This document shows, in pieces, positions 17,984-29,568 of a DNA stretch of 64,000 bases. Made by a program: the position numbers and the translations under genes. The notes beneath the pieces are model-generated. The model saw only the letters and a program-made list of their open reading frames with translations, was not told the origin of the DNA and ran no database searches. Position 1 is the first letter of the stretch, and each line of letters starts with the position of its first letter. The stretch comes from Evansella cellulosilytica DSM 2522. Its GTDB lineage: Bacteria > Bacillota > Bacilli > Bacillales > Salisediminibacteriaceae. Location of the stretch: the NCBI RefSeq assembly GCF_000177235.2, contig NC_014829.1, positions 434,001 to 498,000 of the forward strand, read 5' to 3'.

Positions 17984-20189
17984 GCCATCTCCACAGATGA
18001 TTAAAGATGAGCGCATTTACGCAGAAATGGGAGTAACAGATGAAGAGTTTCGCATGGTAGAAAATATTTTAGGGCGTCTACCTAACTATACAGAAATTGG
18101 TCTTTTCTCTGTTATGTGGTCGGAGCACTGCAGCTACAAAAACTCTAAAGTCGTATTGAAAAAATTCCCGACAACAGGTGAAAAAGTGTTACAGGGACCT
18201 GGTGAAGGTGCTGGAATCATTGATATTGGAGACGAGCAAGCAGTCGTTTTCAAAATCGAAAGTCATAATCATCCATCCGCAATTGAGCCGTATCAAGGGG
18301 CTGCAACTGGTGTAGGTGGTATCATTCGTGACATCTTTTCCATGGGTGCTCGTCCAGTAGGTCTATTAAACTCGTTACGTTTCGGAGAATTAGAGACGCC
18401 TAGAGTGAAGTATTTATTTGAAGAGGTAGTTGCAGGTATCGCTGGGTACGGTAACTGTATCGGTATTCCAACAGTCGGTGGAGAGATCCAATTTGACCCT
18501 TGTTACGACGGTAATCCATTAGTGAATGCGATGTGCGTAGGGTTAATTGACCATAAAGATATCCAAAAGGGGCAAGCAAAAGGGGTAGGCAACTCTGTCA
18601 TTTATGTTGGTGCAAGCACTGGACGCGATGGTATTCACGGAGCAACGTTTGCATCCGAGGAGTTAAGTGAAGCTTCTGAAGCGAAGCGCCCTGCTGTTCA
18701 AGTAGGAGATCCATTTATGGAGAAGCTTCTTCTTGAAGCATGTCTTGAAGCGATCCAAAACGATGCGCTTGTTGGTATTCAGGACATGGGTGCTGCTGGT
18801 CTTACTTCTTCCTCCGCAGAAATGGCTAGTAAAGCTGGCTCTGGAATTGAAATGGATTTAGATAAAGTACCACAACGTGAAAAAGGGATGACGGCATATG
18901 AAATGATGCTTTCAGAGTCACAAGAAAGAATGCTCCTTGTTGTGGAAGCGGGTCGTGAGCAAGAAATGATCGATATTTTTGAGCGTTGGGGCTTAGAAGC
19001 GGTTGTTGTAGGGAAAGTGACGGATGATAAAAAGCTTCGTCTCCTTCATAAAGGGGAAGTTGTAGCGGACGTTCCTGTTGATTCTTTAGCAGAGGATGCG
19101 CCTGTATATCATAAGCCTTCTAAAGAGCCTGCTTACTATAGTCAATTCCAAAATGAAGCGCCTTTCAAACCTGCAGTAGCAGATATGAAGGAAACGTTAG
19201 CACAATTATTAGCACAACCAACCATTGCTAGTAAAGAGTGGGTTTATGACCAATACGATTACATGGTTAGAACGAATACAGTAGTCGCACCTGGTTCGGA
19301 TGCTGCTGTTCTTCGTATTCGTGATACGGAAAAAGCAATTGCAATGACAACAGATTGTAATTCTCGTTATATATATTTAGATCCATACGTAGGTGGACAA
19401 ATTGCTATTGCCGAGGCAGCTAGAAATCTCGTCTGTTCAGGAGCAAAGCCACTTGGCGTTACGGATTGTTTAAACTATGGTAGCCCTGAAAAACCAGAAA
19501 TTTTCTGGCAGCTAGAAAAGTCTACAGACGGATTAAGCAATGCTTGTGAAGTGCTCGAAACACCAGTAATTGGTGGGAACGTATCTTTATATAACGAAAC
19601 AAATGGAGTTGCAGTATATCCAACACCTGTTATTGGGATGGTAGGTCTTGTAGAAAACGTAGATCACATTACGAAGCAGCAATTCCAACAAGCTGGAGAT
19701 TTAATTTATGTCATTGGTGAGGCTGGAGATGACTTCGGTGGAAGTGAGCTACAAAAGCTTCAAAAAGGTGCTATTTCTGGAAAAGCGCCAGCTATTGACC
19801 TGTCTGTTGAAAAAGCGCGTCAAGATCAAGTTTTAGCTGCTATTCAAGCTGGAACAGTATCTTCTGCCCACGATTTAGCAGAAGGTGGTTTTTTAGTCGC
19901 ATTAGCAGAATGTACTTTCGGTACTCAGTTAGGTGCAAAAGTGACTTTACAAGGTGAGGATGTAGTGAAGGAGAGCTTTGCTGAAACGCCTTCCAGATAT
20001 ATTATTACGGTTGCAAAAGATAATCAGTCAGCTTTTGAAGCGTTGATTCCTGATGCAACACTTGTTGGTGAAGTAACGAAAGAAGCGACGCTCACTGTTC
20101 AAGATCAAGCAGGTAAATCTGTATTAACAGAAGAAGTATCAAAACTCGAAGACACATGGAGAGGTGCCATTTCATGTTTGCTGAAATAA
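17967..20189 (+). CDS. purL: Phosphoribosylformylglycinamidine synthase, synthetase subunit PurL
   Basis: 740 residues, short-form PurL, which converts FGAR to FGAM with ATP and ammonia from PurQ. It has [12 protein letters not shown] (nucleotide site), [20 protein letters not shown] and [17 protein letters not shown] in the first half, with the duplicated AIRS-like fold in the second ([15 protein letters not shown]). The start ATG follows TTGGAGGG and overlaps purQ by 17 bp. Confidence 0.97.
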   Translation: MQLLHEPSPQMIKDERIYAEMGVTDEEFRMVENILGRLPNYTEIGLFSVMWSEHCSYKNSKVVLKKFPTTGEKVLQGPGEGAGIIDIGDEQAVVFKIESHNHPSAIEPYQGAATGVGGIIRDIFSMGARPVGLLNSLRFGELETPRVKYLFEEVVAGIAGYGNCIGIPTVGGEIQFDPCYDGNPLVNAMCVGLIDHKDIQKGQAKGVGNSVIYVGASTGRDGIHGATFASEELSEASEAKRPAVQVGDPFMEKLLLEACLEAIQNDALVGIQDMGAAGLTSSSAEMASKAGSGIEMDLDKVPQREKGMTAYEMMLSESQERMLLVVEAGREQEMIDIFERWGLEAVVVGKVTDDKKLRLLHKGEVVADVPVDSLAEDAPVYHKPSKEPAYYSQFQNEAPFKPAVADMKETLAQLLAQPTIASKEWVYDQYDYMVRTNTVVAPGSDAAVLRIRDTEKAIAMTTDCNSRYIYLDPYVGGQIAIAEAARNLVCSGAKPLGVTDCLNYGSPEKPEIFWQLEKSTDGLSNACEVLETPVIGGNVSLYNETNGVAVYPTPVIGMVGLVENVDHITKQQFQQAGDLIYVIGEAGDDFGGSELQKLQKGAISGKAPAIDLSVEKARQDQVLAAIQAGTVSSAHDLAEGGFLVALAECTFGTQLGAKVTLQGEDVVKESFAETPSRYIITVAKDNQSAFEALIPDATLVGEVTKEATLTVQDQAGKSVLTEEVSKLEDTWRGAISCLLK

Positions 20190-21586
20190 AAGGTTTAAAC
20201 GAAGAATGCGGGGTATTCGGTGTTTGGGGTCATAAAGACCCTGCACCGATTGCCTATTATGGCCTTCATAGTCTTCAACATCGAGGCCAAGAAGGTGCTG
20301 GAATTGTCGTTAGTGATGGAGAAAAGCTAAAAGCCCATAAAGGGATGGGGCTTGTAAATGATGTATTTGGTAAAGGTGAGATTAACGATATGCATGGTAA
20401 GGGTGCAATCGGCCATGTTCGTTATACGACAGCAGGCGATAGTAACCTATTAAACGTACAGCCATTTGTTTTTAACTCGCAAACTGGCAGTCTTGCACTT
20501 GCGCACAATGGAAATCTAGTAAATGCGAATGCGTTAAAGCACCAGCTTGAAAGACAAGGGAGCATTTTTCAAACGACTTCTGATACTGAGGTTGTAGCAC
20601 ACTTAATTAAGCGAAGTGGCTATGACACGATCGAAGAAAGAATTAAAAATGCATTAACGATGATTAAAGGTGCGTATGCGTTTATTTTTATGATTGAAGG
20701 TAAGATGATGGCAGCGTTAGACCCGAACGGACTTCGACCGCTTTCGATTGCTCGTTTAGGTGATGGATATGCTATTTCATCTGAAACATGTGCCTTTGAT
20801 ATTATTGGTGCGGAATATTTACGTGAGGTAGAGCCAGGGGAGCTAGTGATAATCGATGATGACGGGCTTAGAAGTGAAAGGTTTTCTTCTTCACCTAAGC
20901 GTGCGATTTGCTCTATGGAGTACGTTTACTTTGCACGTCCAGATAGTAACGTCGATGAAATAAACGTACACCAAGCACGAAAAAATTTAGGGAAACAGCT
21001 AGCTGAAGAGCAGCCTGTAGAAGCAGACGTCGTAACAGGTGTTCCTGATTCTAGTATTTCTGCAGCCATTGGATATGCTGAGCAGGCTGGTATTCCATAT
21101 GAATTAGGATTAATTAAAAACCGTTATGTTGGAAGAACGTTCATTCAGCCATCACAGGAGCTTCGTGAGCAAGGGGTAAAAATGAAGCTATCTGCTGTTC
21201 GTGGAGTTGTTGAAGGGAAACGAGTAGTCATGATTGATGATTCCATCGTAAGGGGAACGACAAGTCGTCGTATCGTAAAGCTACTGCGTGAGGCGGGAGC
21301 TTTGGAGGTTCACGTTAGAATTAGTGCGCCACCAATTACAAATCCTTGCTTTTACGGCATTGATACATCAACAAAAGGTGAGTTAATTGCCTCTGTAAAA
21401 ACAGTAGAAGAAATTCGTGAGGAAATCGGAGCAGACTCCTTATCCTTCTTAAGTGTAGAAGGTTTACAAAAAGGGATTGGGCGTTCACCAGAGATGGAGA
21501 ATCATGGCCAATGCTTAGCTTGCTTCACAGGAAGCTACCCTACTGAAATATATCCAGAAACTGATCATCCACAAGAAAAATGTTAA
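20174..21586 (+). CDS. purF: Amidophosphoribosyltransferase
   Basis: 470 residues; catalyses the committed step from PRPP and glutamine to phosphoribosylamine. The start at 20174, 7 nt after GAGAGGTG, gives an 11-residue propeptide ending before Cys12 (LNEECGVFG), exactly as in the B. subtilis enzyme, where the propeptide is cleaved to expose the nucleophile. The PRPP motif [13 protein letters not shown] is intact, and C-terminal CFYG and CLACFTG match ligands of the oxygen-sensitive [4Fe-4S] cluster. It overlaps purL by 16 bp. Confidence 0.97.
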   Translation: MFAEIKGLNEECGVFGVWGHKDPAPIAYYGLHSLQHRGQEGAGIVVSDGEKLKAHKGMGLVNDVFGKGEINDMHGKGAIGHVRYTTAGDSNLLNVQPFVFNSQTGSLALAHNGNLVNANALKHQLERQGSIFQTTSDTEVVAHLIKRSGYDTIEERIKNALTMIKGAYAFIFMIEGKMMAALDPNGLRPLSIARLGDGYAISSETCAFDIIGAEYLREVEPGELVIIDDDGLRSERFSSSPKRAICSMEYVYFARPDSNVDEINVHQARKNLGKQLAEEQPVEADVVTGVPDSSISAAIGYAEQAGIPYELGLIKNRYVGRTFIQPSQELREQGVKMKLSAVRGVVEGKRVVMIDDSIVRGTTSRRIVKLLREAGALEVHVRISAPPITNPCFYGIDTSTKGELIASVKTVEEIREEIGADSLSFLSVEGLQKGIGRSPEMENHGQCLACFTGSYPTEIYPETDHPQEKC

Positions 21587-21601
21587 GGAGTTGGGGAAAA
21601 C

Positions 21602-22639
21602 ATGTCAAAAGCTTATGAATCAGCCGGTGTAAATATCGAAGCAGGCTACGAAGGAGTTCGTCGTATAAAAAAGCATGTAGAATCAACAAAACGACCAGAA
21701 GTCCTTGGTTCTCTCGGAAGCTTTGGAGGATTGTTTGACCTTTCTTCCTTTACTTATAAAGAGCCAGTACTTGTATCAGGAACAGATGGTGTTGGAACGA
21801 AGCTCCTCATTGCCCAAGAGATGGGGAAGCACGATACAATCGGAATCGATGCAGTTGCCATGTGTGTAAATGATATTATCGTTCAAGGGGCATCTCCGTT
21901 ATTTTTCTTAGATTATTTAGCGCTTGGTGTGAATGATCCTGAAGTAGTTGAGCAAGTTGTTTCAGGCATTGCGGAGGGCTGTCGTCAATCAGGAGCAGCG
22001 CTTATTGGTGGAGAAACTGCGGAAATGCCAGGTCTTTATAAACCAGAGGAATATGATGTGGCAGGATTTGTTGTTGGTATTGCAGAAAAAAGTCAATTGT
22101 TTGATCCAACAAATGTTGCAGCAGGAGATGTTTTGATCGGTATTACATCATCAGGTGTACACAGTAACGGTTTTTCACTCGTCCGTAAAATAGTAGCTGA
22201 ACAAGGCTTGTCTTGGAGCGATCCATTTGGAGATTCGGGTAAATCGATTGGAGAAGTGTTTATTGAACCGACACGTATTTACGTCAAAACGCTAAAACCG
22301 TTTTTATCTAATGGCTTGGTGAAGGCAGCAGCGCATATTACTGGTGGTGGTCTTATCGAAAATGTGCCGCGTATGCTTCCAGAAGGACTAGGTGCGGAAA
22401 TTAATGTCGACGCTTGGGAGTTACCGCAAGTATTTCAATGGTTAAAGGAAAAGGGTAACTTAACTGCTATCGATTTGTATGAAACGTTTAACGCGGGCAT
22501 TGGTCTTGTGTTAACGGTTAAAGCTTCTGATGCAGATGAAGTAATAAAGACACTGACAGAAAACGGTGAATCTCCAAAGGTAATCGGTGAAGTTGTAACA
22601 GGCACTGGTGTAACGTTTAAAGGAGAGGGCGTATCATGA
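21602..22639 (+). CDS. purM: Phosphoribosylformylglycinamidine cyclo-ligase (AIR synthetase)
   Basis: 345 residues; closes the imidazole ring of FGAM with ATP to give AIR. VSGTDGVGTKLLIAQ, AMCVNDIIVQGASPLFFLDY and GGETAEMPGLY are diagnostic. AAGGAGTTGGGG lies 5-10 nt before the ATG. Its stop overlaps the purN start by ATGA. Confidence 0.97.
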   Translation: MSKAYESAGVNIEAGYEGVRRIKKHVESTKRPEVLGSLGSFGGLFDLSSFTYKEPVLVSGTDGVGTKLLIAQEMGKHDTIGIDAVAMCVNDIIVQGASPLFFLDYLALGVNDPEVVEQVVSGIAEGCRQSGAALIGGETAEMPGLYKPEEYDVAGFVVGIAEKSQLFDPTNVAAGDVLIGITSSGVHSNGFSLVRKIVAEQGLSWSDPFGDSGKSIGEVFIEPTRIYVKTLKPFLSNGLVKAAAHITGGGLIENVPRMLPEGLGAEINVDAWELPQVFQWLKEKGNLTAIDLYETFNAGIGLVLTVKASDADEVIKTLTENGESPKVIGEVVTGTGVTFKGEGVS

Positions 22640-23214
22640 ATCTCGGAGTGTTTGCTTCTGGAAGTGGAAGTAACTTTGAAGCGATAATGGAAGCAGTAAA
22701 GAGTGGGGCAGTTGCCGGGAAAGTACAGCTTCTCGTTTGTGATAAGGAGGATGCTTATGCCATTAAGCGTGCTGAAAATCACGGTGTACCTGTTTTCACA
22801 TACCAACCAAAAGTATTCGCTTCAAAGGAAGCATATGAAACAGAAATTTTAAGGCAGCTTCAAGCATATAACGTTGAGTTGATTGTTTTAGCAGGCTATA
22901 TGAGGCTGATTGGCTCCACGTTACTGTCTGCCTTTGAACATAGAATAGTCAACATTCATCCTTCGTTATTACCCGCATTCCCTGGATTAGATGCTATCGG
23001 ACAGGCATTTGATGCAAAGGTAAAGGTTAGTGGTGTAACGGTGCATTATGTAGATGCGGGTATGGATACTGGTCCGATCATCGCCCAAGAGGCGATTCAC
23101 ATAGAAGATGGAGATACGAAAGAGGACGTACAACGAAAAATCCAGCAAGTTGAGCATCAACTGTATCCGAAAACGATACAAGGTGTTATCGAACAAATAA
23201 CAAGGGGCGTGTAA
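22636..23214 (+). CDS. purN: Phosphoribosylglycinamide formyltransferase
   Basis: 192 residues; transfers formyl from 10-formyl-THF to GAR. FASGSGSNFEAI forms the phosphate loop; NIHPSLLPAFPGLDAIGQA carries the catalytic Asn/His, and VTVHYVDAGMDTGPIIAQ the catalytic Asp. It overlaps purM by 4 bp and is 3 bp from purH. Confidence 0.97.
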   Translation: MNLGVFASGSGSNFEAIMEAVKSGAVAGKVQLLVCDKEDAYAIKRAENHGVPVFTYQPKVFASKEAYETEILRQLQAYNVELIVLAGYMRLIGSTLLSAFEHRIVNIHPSLLPAFPGLDAIGQAFDAKVKVSGVTVHYVDAGMDTGPIIAQEAIHIEDGDTKEDVQRKIQQVEHQLYPKTIQGVIEQITRGV

Positions 23215-23217
23215 CAG

Positions 23218-24753
23218 GTGAAAAAACGTGCATTAGTAAGTGTATCAGATAAAACAGGTATTATCCCATTCGTTCAAAAGCTAGAAAGCTTAGGGGTCGA
23301 GATCATCTCTACTGGTGGTACAAAAAAAGCATTAGCTGAAGCTGGAGTAAAAGTTATTGGGATCGAAGATGTAACACAATTTCCTGAGATGATGGATGGG
23401 CGAGTGAAAACGTTGCACCCTAACATTCATGGAGGGTTACTAGCACGTCGCGATGTTGACGCGCACATGAATGCTGCAAAGGAGCACGGGATTGAGTTAA
23501 TCGACTTTGTCATTGTTAATCTGTACCCTTTCCAACAAACTATTGAAAAACCTGCGTCTACTTATGCAGATGCAATCGAAAATATTGATATCGGTGGTCC
23601 ATCAATGATCCGTTCCGCTGCAAAAAATCATGCATCTGTTTCTATTATCGTTGATGCCGATGATTATGATGTAGTAATAGAAGAGTTAGAAGCAAACGGT
23701 GAGGTATCTGTTGAAAGAAAACGTAAGCTTGCTGCTAAAGCTTTCCGCCACACTGCGGCTTATGATGCACTCATTGCTGAATACTTAACGAAGCAAGTAG
23801 GAGAAGAAACTCCTGAAAAGCTTACAGTAACCTATAACTTAAAACAAACGCTTCGCTATGGAGAGAATCCACATCAAAAAGCGAGCTTCTATGAAAAACC
23901 ACTTGGTAACTTAACTTCCATTGCTCGTGCGAAACAGCTTCATGGAAAAGAGCTTTCTTACAACAATATTAACGATGCAGATGCTGCGCTAGCGGTTATT
24001 CGTGATTTCAAAGAGCCTGCAGTTTCTGCGATTAAGCACATGAACCCATGCGGTGTAGGCGTTGGTGAGAACGTCTACGAGGCATATATGAAGGCTTTTG
24101 AAGCGGATCCAGTTTCTATTTTTGGTGGAATTGTAGCGTCAAACCGTGAAGTTGATGCTATGACAGCCGAGAAGATGAAAGAGATTTTCCTTGAAATTGT
24201 TATTGCTCCTAGCTTTACTGAAGAGGCATTAGAGATTTTAACAGAAAAGAAAAATTTGCGTCTCTTAACTGTAGACTTTGCAGCAGATCAGCCTGTTGAG
24301 CAATTTGTGAAAAGTGTGGCAGGTGGAGCATTATTACAGGATGAGGATACATTAAGCTACGAAGATGTAACGCTAAAGATCGCTACGAAGAGAGAGCCGA
24401 CTGAGGATGAATTAAAGCAATTAAAGATGGCATGGAATGTTGTAAAGCATGTGAAATCTAATGCGATAGTATTAGGAAAAGCGGATCAAACAATCGGTAT
24501 CGGTGCGGGGCAAATGAATCGTGTCGGTGCTGCGAAAATTGCAATTGAGCAAGCAGGAGAGCAAGCGAAAGGTGCAGTACTAGCGTCAGATGCATTTTTC
24601 CCAATGAATGATACAGTGGAAGCTGCTGCAAAAGCAGGCATTACTGCAATCATTCAGCCTGGTGGCTCTGTAAAGGATCAAGATTCTATCGATAAGGCTG
24701 ATGAATACGGCATTACAATGGTGTTTACAGGCGTAAGACACTTTAAACACTAA
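23218..24753 (+). CDS. purH: Bifunctional AICAR transformylase / IMP cyclohydrolase
   Basis: 511 residues; performs the last two steps to IMP. The N-terminal MGS-like IMP cyclohydrolase domain ([27 protein letters not shown]) is followed by the AICAR transformylase domain ([29 protein letters not shown]). The start is GTG, with only 3 bp after the purN stop. An intrinsic terminator follows its stop by 12 bp, setting purD apart. Confidence 0.97.
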   Translation: MKKRALVSVSDKTGIIPFVQKLESLGVEIISTGGTKKALAEAGVKVIGIEDVTQFPEMMDGRVKTLHPNIHGGLLARRDVDAHMNAAKEHGIELIDFVIVNLYPFQQTIEKPASTYADAIENIDIGGPSMIRSAAKNHASVSIIVDADDYDVVIEELEANGEVSVERKRKLAAKAFRHTAAYDALIAEYLTKQVGEETPEKLTVTYNLKQTLRYGENPHQKASFYEKPLGNLTSIARAKQLHGKELSYNNINDADAALAVIRDFKEPAVSAIKHMNPCGVGVGENVYEAYMKAFEADPVSIFGGIVASNREVDAMTAEKMKEIFLEIVIAPSFTEEALEILTEKKNLRLLTVDFAADQPVEQFVKSVAGGALLQDEDTLSYEDVTLKIATKREPTEDELKQLKMAWNVVKHVKSNAIVLGKADQTIGIGAGQMNRVGAAKIAIEQAGEQAKGAVLASDAFFPMNDTVEAAAKAGITAIIQPGGSVKDQDSIDKADEYGITMVFTGVRHFKH

Positions 24754-24765
24754 CATTTATTAGCA

Positions 24766-24797
24766 AAAGATCGGGTAGCATTTTACCCGGTCTTTTA
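24766..24797 (+). terminator. Terminator between purH and purD
   Basis: AAAGATCGGGTA pairs completely with TACCCGGTCTTT (one G-T) around GCATTT. The 3' arm itself ends in TCTTT followed by TAT, so the T tract is moderate. It probably ends most purE-H transcripts before purD. Confidence 0.7.
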
Positions 24798-24822
24798 TCA
24801 AATATGCAAATGTAAAAGGTGA

Positions 24823-24851
24823 TTGAAGCGAGCGTGCGGCTCTTATATACT
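24823..24851 (+). promoter_or_regulatory. Candidate sigma-A promoter of purD
   Basis: TTGAAG at 24823-24828 and TATACT at 24846-24851 with an exact 17-bp spacer, lying 26 bp after the purH terminator and 107 bp before the purD start. No PurBox or aptamer is visible around it. Confidence 0.55.
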
Positions 24852-24894
24852 GGGCTTGTTTGGGCTTATTTACCAAATACGTACGTGCATCTAA

Positions 24895-26232
<1,338 letters not shown>

Positions 26233-26250
26233 AATTAGTAGAGTGTAACA

Positions 26251-26294
26251 AGGGTGACTCGAAAAGTGCATTTTTGCCTTTTGAGTCACCCTTT
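26251..26294 (+). terminator. Terminator of purD
   Basis: AGGGTGACTCGAAAAG pairs with CTTTTGAGTCACCCT around a short T-rich loop, followed by TTC TAG. It is palindromic enough to act in both directions. Confidence 0.65.
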
Positions 26295-26305
26295 CTAGTA
26301 TAGGA

Positions 26306-26345
26306 AGACACTGAAAAAGTGGGTATTCTTTCACTTTTTCAGTGT
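26306..26345. repeat. ACTGAAAAAG-type stem-loop after purD
   Basis: GACACTGAAAAAGTG pairs perfectly with CACTTTTTCAGTGTC around a 10-nt loop. It uses the same stem motif as the hairpins at 16268, 31188-31361 and 60048-60218. Confidence 0.8.
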
Positions 26346-26403
26346 CCCTAGTATAGGTGTAGGGCGCATTTGTCATGTGAATACTATTATGTGGTTTTGT
26401 GCG

Positions 26404-26617
26404 AGTTTAAAAGCCCTTGTTGAAGTGGAAGCATGAGCGAAAGGATATTAAAGAGAGTTTAAAATCCCGTGAGGAAGTGAGGGTATGAGGCATAGGATAT
26501 TAAAGTTAGTTTAAAATCCCGTGAGGAAGTGAGGGTATGAGCGAAAGGACATTAAAGAGAGTTTAAAACCCATCAGAAGATGAGCAGATGTCTGAGTGGA
26601 CATTAAAAGAAGTTCCC
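26404..26617. repeat. Tandem repeat array, 52-bp period, about four units
   Basis: AGTTTAAAA recurs at 26404, 26456, 26508 and 26560, exactly 52 bp apart, with a degenerate fifth start near 26611. Units two and three are almost identical (TCCCGTGAGGAAGTGAGGG, then TATTAAAG). TTTAAAATCC near each unit's start can pair with GGATATTAAA near its end (one mismatch). No protein is encoded through it. Confidence 0.9.
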
Positions 26618-26730
26618 TCCGTGAGAAGTTACTTCAATGCCTGAGTGTATTACAAGATATGCTCTTACAATTAATCTTTTATAAACTTAATCTAGAATAT
26701 TTCAATATGATGAAACCTTCTGAGTATACA

Positions 26731-26744
26731 ATCGTATATACGAT
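26731..26744. promoter_or_regulatory. Perfect 14-bp palindrome, possible operator
   Basis: ATCGTATATACGAT lies 25 bp before the start of the 40-codon gene. A near-identical 12-bp palindrome occurs at 47921-47932 before another membrane-protein gene. The shape suits a dimeric regulator; the regulator is unknown. Confidence 0.4.
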
Positions 26745-26768
26745 ATCAATGTTTTAGGAGTGGCAGAG

Positions 26769-26891
26769 TTGACTAATAAGAGAAAAGAACAAGATAAGAA
26801 TTTGCTTTTAAGTAATGTACTAGAAATTGCGATAGAAATAGTATTGTTTGCTCCAAGATTAATAGGGAAATTTTTAAAAGGTTTGTTCTAA
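26769..26891 (+). CDS. Hypothetical 40-residue protein
   Basis: TTG start with ribosome site AGGAGTGG 5-8 nt upstream, 40 codons and a TAA stop. A charged, Lys-rich N-terminus (residues 2-11) is followed by an amphipathic or membrane-seeking helix (about 12-40: VLEIAIEIVLFAPRLIGKF). The good ribosome site, membrane-protein-like composition and a neighbouring membrane gene in the same direction argue that it is real. No family is recognised. Confidence 0.5.
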   Translation: MTNKRKEQDKNLLLSNVLEIAIEIVLFAPRLIGKFLKGLF

Positions 26892-26978
26892 ATTTTCCAA
26901 TATTTTCATTATATTAATAGATTAAATTAAATAAAGGTGATTCTACAATAATGACAAGAGGGAGGGAGCATACATCAA

Positions 26979-27302
26979 ATGTCTATAAAAAAGCTTTTAT
27001 GGAAATTATTCTTTATTATCATATCTCTTGGAGCACAATTCGGCATCACGTTTCTTGTTTATGAGCAACTAAATACTCATCATTTTTTTGATGTGATGTT
27101 TTTTACAGCAATTTTATTTGTAGTAATAACGATCTTTTTTTCAAGTAGTGGTGGCTTCAATATGGCTCATTACAAGGCAGAAAGAATATATAGTCAGAAA
27201 TCGTTTAAAATGGAGCGATTCTCGATGAATGTCAATTCTTTTGTTATTTCATCAGTATTATTTTTAATCATATACATCTTATTAGAGGTTTTTGTTCGCT
27301 AA
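26979..27302 (+). CDS. Small three-helix membrane protein (DUF3899-like)
   Basis: 107 residues with three hydrophobic segments (about 8-28, 38-56 and 86-105). A FFSSSGGFNMAHYKAERIY motif between segments two and three recalls DUF3899 proteins, from memory and tentatively. The GGGAGGGAG upstream is 10-13 nt from the ATG, rather far. Function is unknown. Confidence 0.65.
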   Translation: MSIKKLLWKLFFIIISLGAQFGITFLVYEQLNTHHFFDVMFFTAILFVVITIFFSSSGGFNMAHYKAERIYSQKSFKMERFSMNVNSFVISSVLFLIIYILLEVFVR

Positions 27303-27350
27303 TAAAAGATAAGAGGATTGGTTAAAGCATGTCTGCTCGCGTACCTCATG

Positions 27351-27378
27351 AAAAAACGAGCTCGTGAAAACAAGCTCG
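27351..27378 (-). terminator. Terminator of the DUF2892 gene
   Basis: On the minus strand CGAGCTTG pairs with CGAGCTCG (one G-T) around TTTTCA and is followed by six T. It lies 13 bp after the stop of the gene at 27392-27673. Confidence 0.8.
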
Positions 27379-27391
27379 ATAAAAAACAAAA

Positions 27392-27673
27392 TTATGTTGG
27401 ATTGATTGGTTCTGACCCGTTAGCCGATTCTGTATGATGGGTGCTACGATAGCTTGTATTATCATTATTTTTATCCATTGATTGTTCTGCTATATATGTT
27501 AACGGACAAAAGCGTGTAAACCCTTCAGCAACCTTCATTGCTCCCATCATGGCTAATAAAAGTGGCATCGTTTCATTGGAACGACGTACGAGCTTTGCAG
27601 TGGCCCAAGCAAGAATAGAAAAGCCGCAAGTGATTCTGATTAATGCATTTAATGTTCCGATATTTTGTTTCAT
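27392..27673 (-). CDS. DUF2892 (YgaP-like) membrane protein
   Basis: 93 residues. The first 60 hold two hydrophobic segments in the DUF2892 arrangement: NIGTLNALIRITCGF, then MPLLLAMMGAMKVAEGFTRFCPLTY. A polar tail rich in Asn, Ser and Thr follows. The ATG at 27673 has GGAGG 8 nt upstream; the longer TTG-start frame (27688) would translate the ribosome site itself and is rejected. No rhodanese domain is attached. Confidence 0.8.
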   Translation of the reverse strand: MKQNIGTLNALIRITCGFSILAWATAKLVRRSNETMPLLLAMMGAMKVAEGFTRFCPLTYIAEQSMDKNNDNTSYRSTHHTESANGSEPINPT

Positions 27674-27782
27674 AGTGTTTTCCTCCAAATTTAATATTTT
27701 TGTAATATAAAACTTTAGTGTTTTAAAGGGAAAGTATGTTACGATAATACAAAGATAAACTAAACAAAATTGGGTGATAAAG

Positions 27783-29531
27783 ATGGTAAAAGGATTTTCA
27801 CATTACTGGACTAAAAGAGAAATACGACAGCAGCTAGAAGTTATTCGTGGAAATTTAGCTCCTACGAAGGTTATTACGAATGCGAAATGGCTTAATAGCG
27901 TTCGGAAATGCTGGAATAAAGGGAACATCTGGATTTACAATGATCGTATTGTTTATGTGGGAGATCAATTGCCTAAGCTTATGCCACATGAAACCGAGAT
28001 TTTTGATGCCTCATCGAAATACGCTGTACCAGGCTATATCGAGCATCATGCACACCCATTTCAACTATATAATCCCCTTAGTCTGGCTCAATATGCATCA
28101 GAACGAGGAACAACAACGTTAATAAATGACAACTTACTGTTTTTTTTACATTTGAGCAAAAAGAAAGCGCTTACTTTGTTAGATAATCTACAAAAGACAC
28201 CGGCTACACTTTTATGGTGGGCTCGTTATGACTCACAAACAGAGTTGCATAATGAGGAAGAAGTGTTTGCTTATTCAAATATGAGAACGTGGATTAATCA
28301 TCCATATGTCGTACAAGGCGGAGAATTAACAGGCTGGCCAAGTGTATTAAATGGGGATGATTCTATCCTGCATTGGATGCAGGAAACAAAGGATGTCAAA
28401 AAGCCAATTGAGGGGCACTTTCCTGGGGCGAGCGAAAAAACGCTCACGCAAATGGCTTTATTAGGTGTTGACGGAGATCACGAATCAATGACAGGAGAAG
28501 ATGTGATCAGAAGATTAGACATGGGAATGACAGCATCGTTAAGATACTCTTCTATTCGACCAGATTTACCGAACTTATTATCTGAACTACATGAGGCTGG
28601 ATTAGATCAGTATGAAAGTCTACTTATGACAACTGATGGCTCGACCCCGAGCTTTATGAAAAATGGTATGATGGAACACCTCATTAAGATTGCACTTGAT
28701 AATGGGGTTCCGTTTATGGATGCGATAGCGATGTGCACATACAATGTCGCAAAGCATTATCATATGGATGATATGTTAGGAATGATTGCGCCAGGGAGAA
28801 TTGCGAATATTAATTTCTTATCGTCAACAGAGGATCCGTTACCTACTGATGTATTGGCGAAAGGTCAATGGGTTCGTAAGCAGGATACACCATGCTTCCC
28901 TAATATAGATATGTCATGGAACGAGTATGATTTATCGCCTTTAAATATAGATTGGGACTTACAGGAAAGTGACTTTCATTTTTCTTTACCAGTCGGAGTG
29001 GAAATGGCAAATGATGTTATTTTAAAGCCTTATCGGATTATATCAGATCTTACTAGAGAGACGTTGAGCGAAGAAAATGATGAATGTTTCTTTATATTAG
29101 TAGACCGTTCTGGAAAGTGGATATTAAGCACAGCTATAAAAGGCTTTGGTAAAAGCCTTTATGGATTTGCTAGTACTTTTAACCATACAGGAGATATTAT
29201 TTTAATAGGTAAATCTAAGCAGGGATTATTAAAGGCATTTGATCAATTGAAGAAACAGCAAGGTGGTATTGTTCTTCTTGATGAGGACAAAATGGTATTC
29301 TCTATGAATCTACCATTAAATGGAATGATGTCAGAAGAAACAATGGAGAAGGTGATGGAGCAGGAGGCAACGTTAAAAGAGGCGCTAAAAGGGCGGGGAT
29401 ATCGTTTTAACGACCCGATTTATAGTTTGCTATTTTTCGCATCAACTCACTTACCATACGTTCGAGTAACACAAAAAGGGATCTTTGATGTAAAAAAGAA
29501 AAAAGTTCTCTTTCCCTCAATTATGCGTTAA
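27783..29531 (+). CDS. yerA: Adenine deaminase-like amidohydrolase (YerA)
   Basis: 582 residues, matching B. subtilis YerA in length and locus. The amidohydrolase metal motif appears as IEHHAHPFQLYNP, later conserved pieces include GHFPGASEKT and LLMTTDGSTPSF, and an AdeC-type C-terminal domain follows (VEMANDVILKPYRI). Deamination of adenine to hypoxanthine is predicted but the YerA branch is divergent, so the substrate is not certain. The ATG at 27783 follows GGGTGAT; an in-frame GTG at 27774 overlaps that site. Its neighbour yerB starts 37 bp downstream. Confidence 0.85.
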   Translation: MVKGFSHYWTKREIRQQLEVIRGNLAPTKVITNAKWLNSVRKCWNKGNIWIYNDRIVYVGDQLPKLMPHETEIFDASSKYAVPGYIEHHAHPFQLYNPLSLAQYASERGTTTLINDNLLFFLHLSKKKALTLLDNLQKTPATLLWWARYDSQTELHNEEEVFAYSNMRTWINHPYVVQGGELTGWPSVLNGDDSILHWMQETKDVKKPIEGHFPGASEKTLTQMALLGVDGDHESMTGEDVIRRLDMGMTASLRYSSIRPDLPNLLSELHEAGLDQYESLLMTTDGSTPSFMKNGMMEHLIKIALDNGVPFMDAIAMCTYNVAKHYHMDDMLGMIAPGRIANINFLSSTEDPLPTDVLAKGQWVRKQDTPCFPNIDMSWNEYDLSPLNIDWDLQESDFHFSLPVGVEMANDVILKPYRIISDLTRETLSEENDECFFILVDRSGKWILSTAIKGFGKSLYGFASTFNHTGDIILIGKSKQGLLKAFDQLKKQQGGIVLLDEDKMVFSMNLPLNGMMSEETMEKVMEQEATLKEALKGRGYRFNDPIYSLLFFASTHLPYVRVTQKGIFDVKKKKVLFPSIMR

Positions 29532-29568
29532 ACTAAGAAAGTGAATAGGTATGGGAGTGAACGAAAAG

